This document shows, piece by piece, positions 33,319 to 35,972 of a DNA stretch of 35,972 nt. This DNA comes from Myxococcales bacterium (GTDB lineage Bacteria; Myxococcota_A; UBA9042; GCA-2863065): NCBI GenBank assembly GCA_018780435.1, contig JADMJS010000718.1, forward strand, positions 1 to 35,972, written 5' to 3'. The notes under the pieces were generated by a model. The model made no database searches. It worked only from the letters and a program-made list of their open reading frames with translations, and was not told the origin of the DNA. Every line of letters begins with the position of its first letter. Position 1 is the first letter of the stretch. A program made the translations under genes and the position numbers.

Positions 33319-34401
33319 TCACGCCACCTGGTTACGCCGATCCGCGCCCAATCGGTCGAGCATCCAGCCGGGGTACTCGACGGGCAACGCGGAGACGGCG
33401 TCGAGCGCGGCGAGCTCCTCGGCCGTGAGCTTGACGGCCGTGGCGCCGAGGTTGTCCGCGAGCTGAGCCGTCGTCTTGGCGCCGATGATGACGCTGGTCA
33501 CCCACGGCTTGTGGAGCAGCCACGCGAGGGCAATCCGCGCCACGGAGACATCACGCGCGTCGGCCATCGGCTTCATCGCGTCGACGCAGGCGAAAGCGCG
33601 CTCGCGATCGACCGGGGGGAAGTCGAAGGTCGCGCGGCGTGAGCCGTCCGGGCCGCCATCCCGGCTGAACTTGCCGGACAGCAGGCCTCCGGCGAGCGGG
33701 CTCCACGGGAGGATGGCGAGGCCCTGGTCTTGCGCCATCGGCACCACCTCACGTTCGAGGTCGCGTCCGGCGATTGTGTAATACATCTGGGCACTTTCGA
33801 AGCGCGGCAGCCCTCGCGCCTCGGCGATGGCGACGGCTTTCATCGCTTGCCACGCCGACAGGTTGCAGAAGCCGACGTAGCGCACGCGGCCCGACTTCAC
33901 GATGTCGGCGAGCGCGTCGACGGTCTCCTCGACCGGCGTGATCGGGTCCCACCCGTGAGTCTGGTAGAGGTCGATGTGGTCGAGACCGAGCCGCTTCAAG
34001 CTGGCGTCGACCGCGTCGAAGAGGTGCTTCCGGCTCTGGCCGTTGATGTTCTTGGCCTTCTCGCGGCGGTCCTTCTCGGCCACCTCGGCGGGCGTCGCGT
34101 TCGGGCCGAGCAGGTCCGAGACGCGGCCGTGCGCCTTGGTGGCGATGACGAGCTCGTCGCGACGGAGCCCGAGGTTCCGCACCGCCTGCCCGAGGAGCTG
34201 CTCCGACTGGCCATTCGAGTAGACGTTGGCGGTGTCGAAGAAGTTGATGCCGCCATCGAAGGCGCTGCGGACGAGACGGTCCACGTCGTCCTGCCCCTGC
34301 TGTCCGACGACGCGCCAAAAGCCGTCGCCGCCAAAAGTCATGGTGCCTAGACAGAGTTCCGAGACGACGAGGCCGGTGCGGCCGAGGGTCTTGTAGCGCA
34401 T
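33319..34401 (-). CDS. Aldo/keto reductase
   Basis: I placed the start at ATG 34401 (MRYKTLGRTGLVVSELCLGT), with AGGAGC nine bases upstream, giving 360 residues. The AKR catalytic tetrad is visible: D56 and Y61 in NFFDTANVYSNGQSE, K89 in VIATKAHG and H149 in DLYQTHGWD. The NADPH-site segments VRYVGFCNLSAWQ, ILPWSPLAGGLLSGK and VTSVIIGAKTTAQLADNL are complete. It is a standard (alpha/beta)8 oxidoreductase of the type that reduces aldehydes or ketones. The substrate is unknown. Its promoter should lie in the 387-base gap upstream. Confidence 0.93.
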   Translation of the reverse strand: MRYKTLGRTGLVVSELCLGTMTFGGDGFWRVVGQQGQDDVDRLVRSAFDGGINFFDTANVYSNGQSEQLLGQAVRNLGLRRDELVIATKAHGRVSDLLGPNATPAEVAEKDRREKAKNINGQSRKHLFDAVDASLKRLGLDHIDLYQTHGWDPITPVEETVDALADIVKSGRVRYVGFCNLSAWQAMKAVAIAEARGLPRFESAQMYYTIAGRDLEREVVPMAQDQGLAILPWSPLAGGLLSGKFSRDGGPDGSRRATFDFPPVDRERAFACVDAMKPMADARDVSVARIALAWLLHKPWVTSVIIGAKTTAQLADNLGATAVKLTAEELAALDAVSALPVEYPGWMLDRLGADRRNQVA

Positions 34402-34788
34402 GTTCAAGTGCTCCTGGGGGGTGAAGGAGGGCGACCGAGTCGTACGCCAACTCCTCTCGCCCGTCGACCATCCTCGCGTCCCCTTACGCGACGTCGTGGT
34501 GCCTCGCCGACGGAGTCTATTCAACGGTGTGGCGTGGCCCGACCGTCTTGGGTGGGACGGACCCAACGTCGAGCGCCGCCGTGGGGATCCGGTCCGGAGC
34601 CCTCTTCGTGCGGTTACGTGCGTATCCGCTCCTGACGAGCGAAGGCGCAATGTTGGCCGTGGGTCGCCCGTCCACGCCCGCGCTCCTACGCCTCGACGAT
34701 CGCGGCGCGCCGGTCGGGTTTCCTGAGTAGGTCCACGGAGTCGGAGTCAGGGGACGACGCCAACTCTACCCTGACGACAGCATCGAGC
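34402..34788. other. Gap upstream of the aldo/keto reductase gene
   Basis: No certain gene was found. A plus-strand frame ending at TGA/TAG 34728-34730 reads GALFVRLRAYPLLTSEGAML and then RPSTPALLRLDDRGAPVGFP. This looks somewhat protein-like and may be the tail of a lost gene, but it has no start signal. The minus strand must hold the reductase promoter, though no clear -35/-10 pair was identified. Confidence 0.35.
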
Positions 34789-35226
34789 TCAGTGATGATC
34801 GGGTTCAGCCCGGCCCAAGTGATGGATCAGGAGGACCAGATCGGCCCCGGCGTCGGGCTCGACGGCGTGGGCGACGCCGGCTGCCAAGACGACTGCGTGG
34901 GCCGGATCGAGGCGCAAACGCTTCGTGCCGGCCGTGATGGTGCCACTCCCGGTGAGCGCCATGATCGTCACGGGCACCTTCGAGTGATGGGTTGGGAGGA
35001 CCGTTCCGCCCCGGAGCACGATGGTGACGAGCTTCAACGCTGGCTCGTCTACGAGGACGTTGACCTCACGCGGCTTGCCTTCACCGGGAGGGACCGGGAA
35101 CGCGACGGCACGGCTCTCCGGTCCACCGAGGCTGGCGGCGGTCGGTTGCGTGATGGACTGGGTCGCACAGCCGCCGAGCAAGAGCGCTGTGGTCACGAGC
35201 AGGGTGGAGAGCGTGTAGCGCTTCAT
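34789..35226 (-). CDS. Cupin-domain lipoprotein
   Basis: The 145-residue protein begins MKRYTLSTLLVTTALLLGGC, a clear lipoprotein signal with Cys20. After a short linker it carries a single cupin barrel: LKLVTIVLRGGTVLPTHHSK, a glycine turn ALTGSGTITAGTKRLRL, then VVLAAGVAHAVEPDAGADLV. The THH pair, a later Glu and His of VAHAVEP could bind a metal ion. AAGGAG lies six or seven bases before the ATG. The gene overlaps the TetR stop codon (ATGA), so the pair forms an operon. The ligand is not evident. Confidence 0.85.
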   Translation of the reverse strand: MKRYTLSTLLVTTALLLGGCATQSITQPTAASLGGPESRAVAFPVPPGEGKPREVNVLVDEPALKLVTIVLRGGTVLPTHHSKVPVTIMALTGSGTITAGTKRLRLDPAHAVVLAAGVAHAVEPDAGADLVLLIHHLGRAEPDHH

Positions 35227-35843
35227 GGAGAACTCCTTGCAGTCGGAATGGATGAGCTGGGCTGCTCCCGCAGCAGGGCCAGCAGGGCCCGGATCACGGC
35301 GGATGCTTCAAGGTCGTGCTGCCGGGCGGACGGTGAGGCGAGCGCGAGCATTTGGACCGTACCCATGATGATCGGGACTAGGGCGGTAGCCGGGATGTCG
35401 CGGCGGAGCGACCTCGAGGCCTGTCCCTCCTCGACACAGGCGAGCAGGAAGGCTCGCGTCTTCCGGACGCACTCAGCAAGGCGCGCCGCCCCGTGGCTCG
35501 GCAAGGCAAGCAAGAACTGTTCGGACAGAACGAGGCGCAAGATGCCGAGCTGGTTCCCGACCGCGGTGCTACGGGCCTCGATGAAGCGTTCGAGGCGCTC
35601 TACCGGCCCAGTGCCCGCGGGAGGATAGGTCGCCTCGAGCACGGCCTCCACTCGGGCGACCACCGCGTCGAGGAGAGCGTCTAGCGTGGTGAAGTGCTTG
35701 AAGATCGCCCCGGTCGACAGCCCGACTTGTGCCGCAAGGTTCCGCGTGGTCAGCGCCCCGATGCCCTGGGTGGCGATGATGTGCAGTGCGGCGTCGGTCA
35801 GCTCGGCTTGGCGGATCTCAGTGGTGCGGCGAAGGCGTCCCAT
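35223..35843 (-). CDS. TetR-family transcriptional regulator
   Basis: The 206-residue protein has the N-terminal TetR helix-turn-helix (RQAELTDAALHIIATQGIGA, LTTRNLAAQVGLSTGAIFKH, then FTTLDALLDAVVARVEAV) and a helical ligand-binding C-domain. The palindrome AGTAAGTGCTTACT lies ten bases upstream of its start codon, so it probably represses itself and the cupin gene. The C-terminal tail is Ser/Pro-rich. The ligand is unknown. Confidence 0.92.
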   Translation of the reverse strand: MGRLRRTTEIRQAELTDAALHIIATQGIGALTTRNLAAQVGLSTGAIFKHFTTLDALLDAVVARVEAVLEATYPPAGTGPVERLERFIEARSTAVGNQLGILRLVLSEQFLLALPSHGAARLAECVRKTRAFLLACVEEGQASRSLRRDIPATALVPIIMGTVQMLALASPSARQHDLEASAVIRALLALLREQPSSSIPTARSSP

Positions 35844-35852
35844 GCTTTAGAG

Positions 35853-35866
35853 AGTAAGTGCTTACT
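35853..35866. promoter_or_regulatory. Likely TetR operator
   Basis: AGTAAGTGCTTACT has six-base arms AGTAAG and CTTACT around two central bases, and lies ten bases upstream of the regulator start codon. Palindromes of this TAAGT/CTTAC kind at this place are usual for self-repressing TetR proteins. Binding by this protein is inferred. Confidence 0.7.
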
Positions 35867-35972
35867 TCTGTCGCGTCAAGGAGGAGCTTTGCCTGGGCGT
35901 CGTGAGGCCCAGCGTGTCGGTCCCGTGGGCCCGGTGGATCAGGTCGACGCGTGAATCATCGTGAAGATCATC

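Noticed and set aside
1..35972. CRISPR array, tRNA, rRNA, integrase or transposase genes
   Set aside because: None was found by reading both strands; the repeats seen are coding repeats, gene-end duplications or single palindromes.

Overview
The window is about 36 kb of high-GC bacterial DNA. Its lipoproteins have Asp/Gly/Ala-rich or Pro-rich linkers. It also carries a secreted GH3 glycosidase, a full heavy-metal RND operon and a CpXC protein. This mix best fits the Myxococcota, perhaps a Sandaracinus- or Polyangium-like lineage. That placement is inferred from gene content and composition; no rRNA, tRNA or other marker gene was seen.

Left part (1-6.3 kb): a dead NadR-like ATPase remnant is followed by a Pro-rich lipoprotein. 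Next comes a frameshifted internal copy of a sensor kinase (2602-3308), an orphan protein (3466-4086) and a COG3950-like AAA ATPase with a small overlapping ORF. Middle left (6.3-14.0 kb): one tightly coupled minus-strand operon encodes an outer-membrane channel, a membrane-fusion lipoprotein and a CzcA-type pump. An OmpR-type regulator and the intact sensor kinase follow. Every junction overlaps by 1 to 11 bases.

Middle (14.1-23.6 kb): an accessory island built around the 3' end of a GH3 glycosidase gene. The intact gene (21389-23632) lies at the right end, and two 3'-end copies in the same orientation lie further left (17371-17920 and 14180-14357). They split the island into two cargo compartments. 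One holds an HsdR-HsdS chimera, a Phd/VapC toxin-antitoxin pair and a small orphan gene. The other holds one large RloC-like ATPase with a zinc-hook motif.

Right part (23.7-36 kb): a propeller-type lipoprotein, a broken GNAT gene, and a WYL regulator divergent from a glutathione S-transferase. Then comes a third cargo segment: a truncated orphan ORF, a CpXC protein, a Tat-signal protein and an HsdR-like C-terminal scrap. It ends in a second, broken copy of the GST 3' end (29149-29376). The window closes with an RDD membrane protein, a very large propeller lipoprotein, an aldo/keto reductase and a TetR-cupin lipoprotein operon.

The most striking feature is that three resident genes (kinase, GH3, GST) each have one or two partial copies in direct orientation, and each pair brackets accessory genes, several related to phage defence. 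For GH3 and GST the copies end at or within a few bases of the stop codon, as if integration or recombination gave the resident gene a new 3' end and left the old one behind the cargo. No integrase or transposase is visible.
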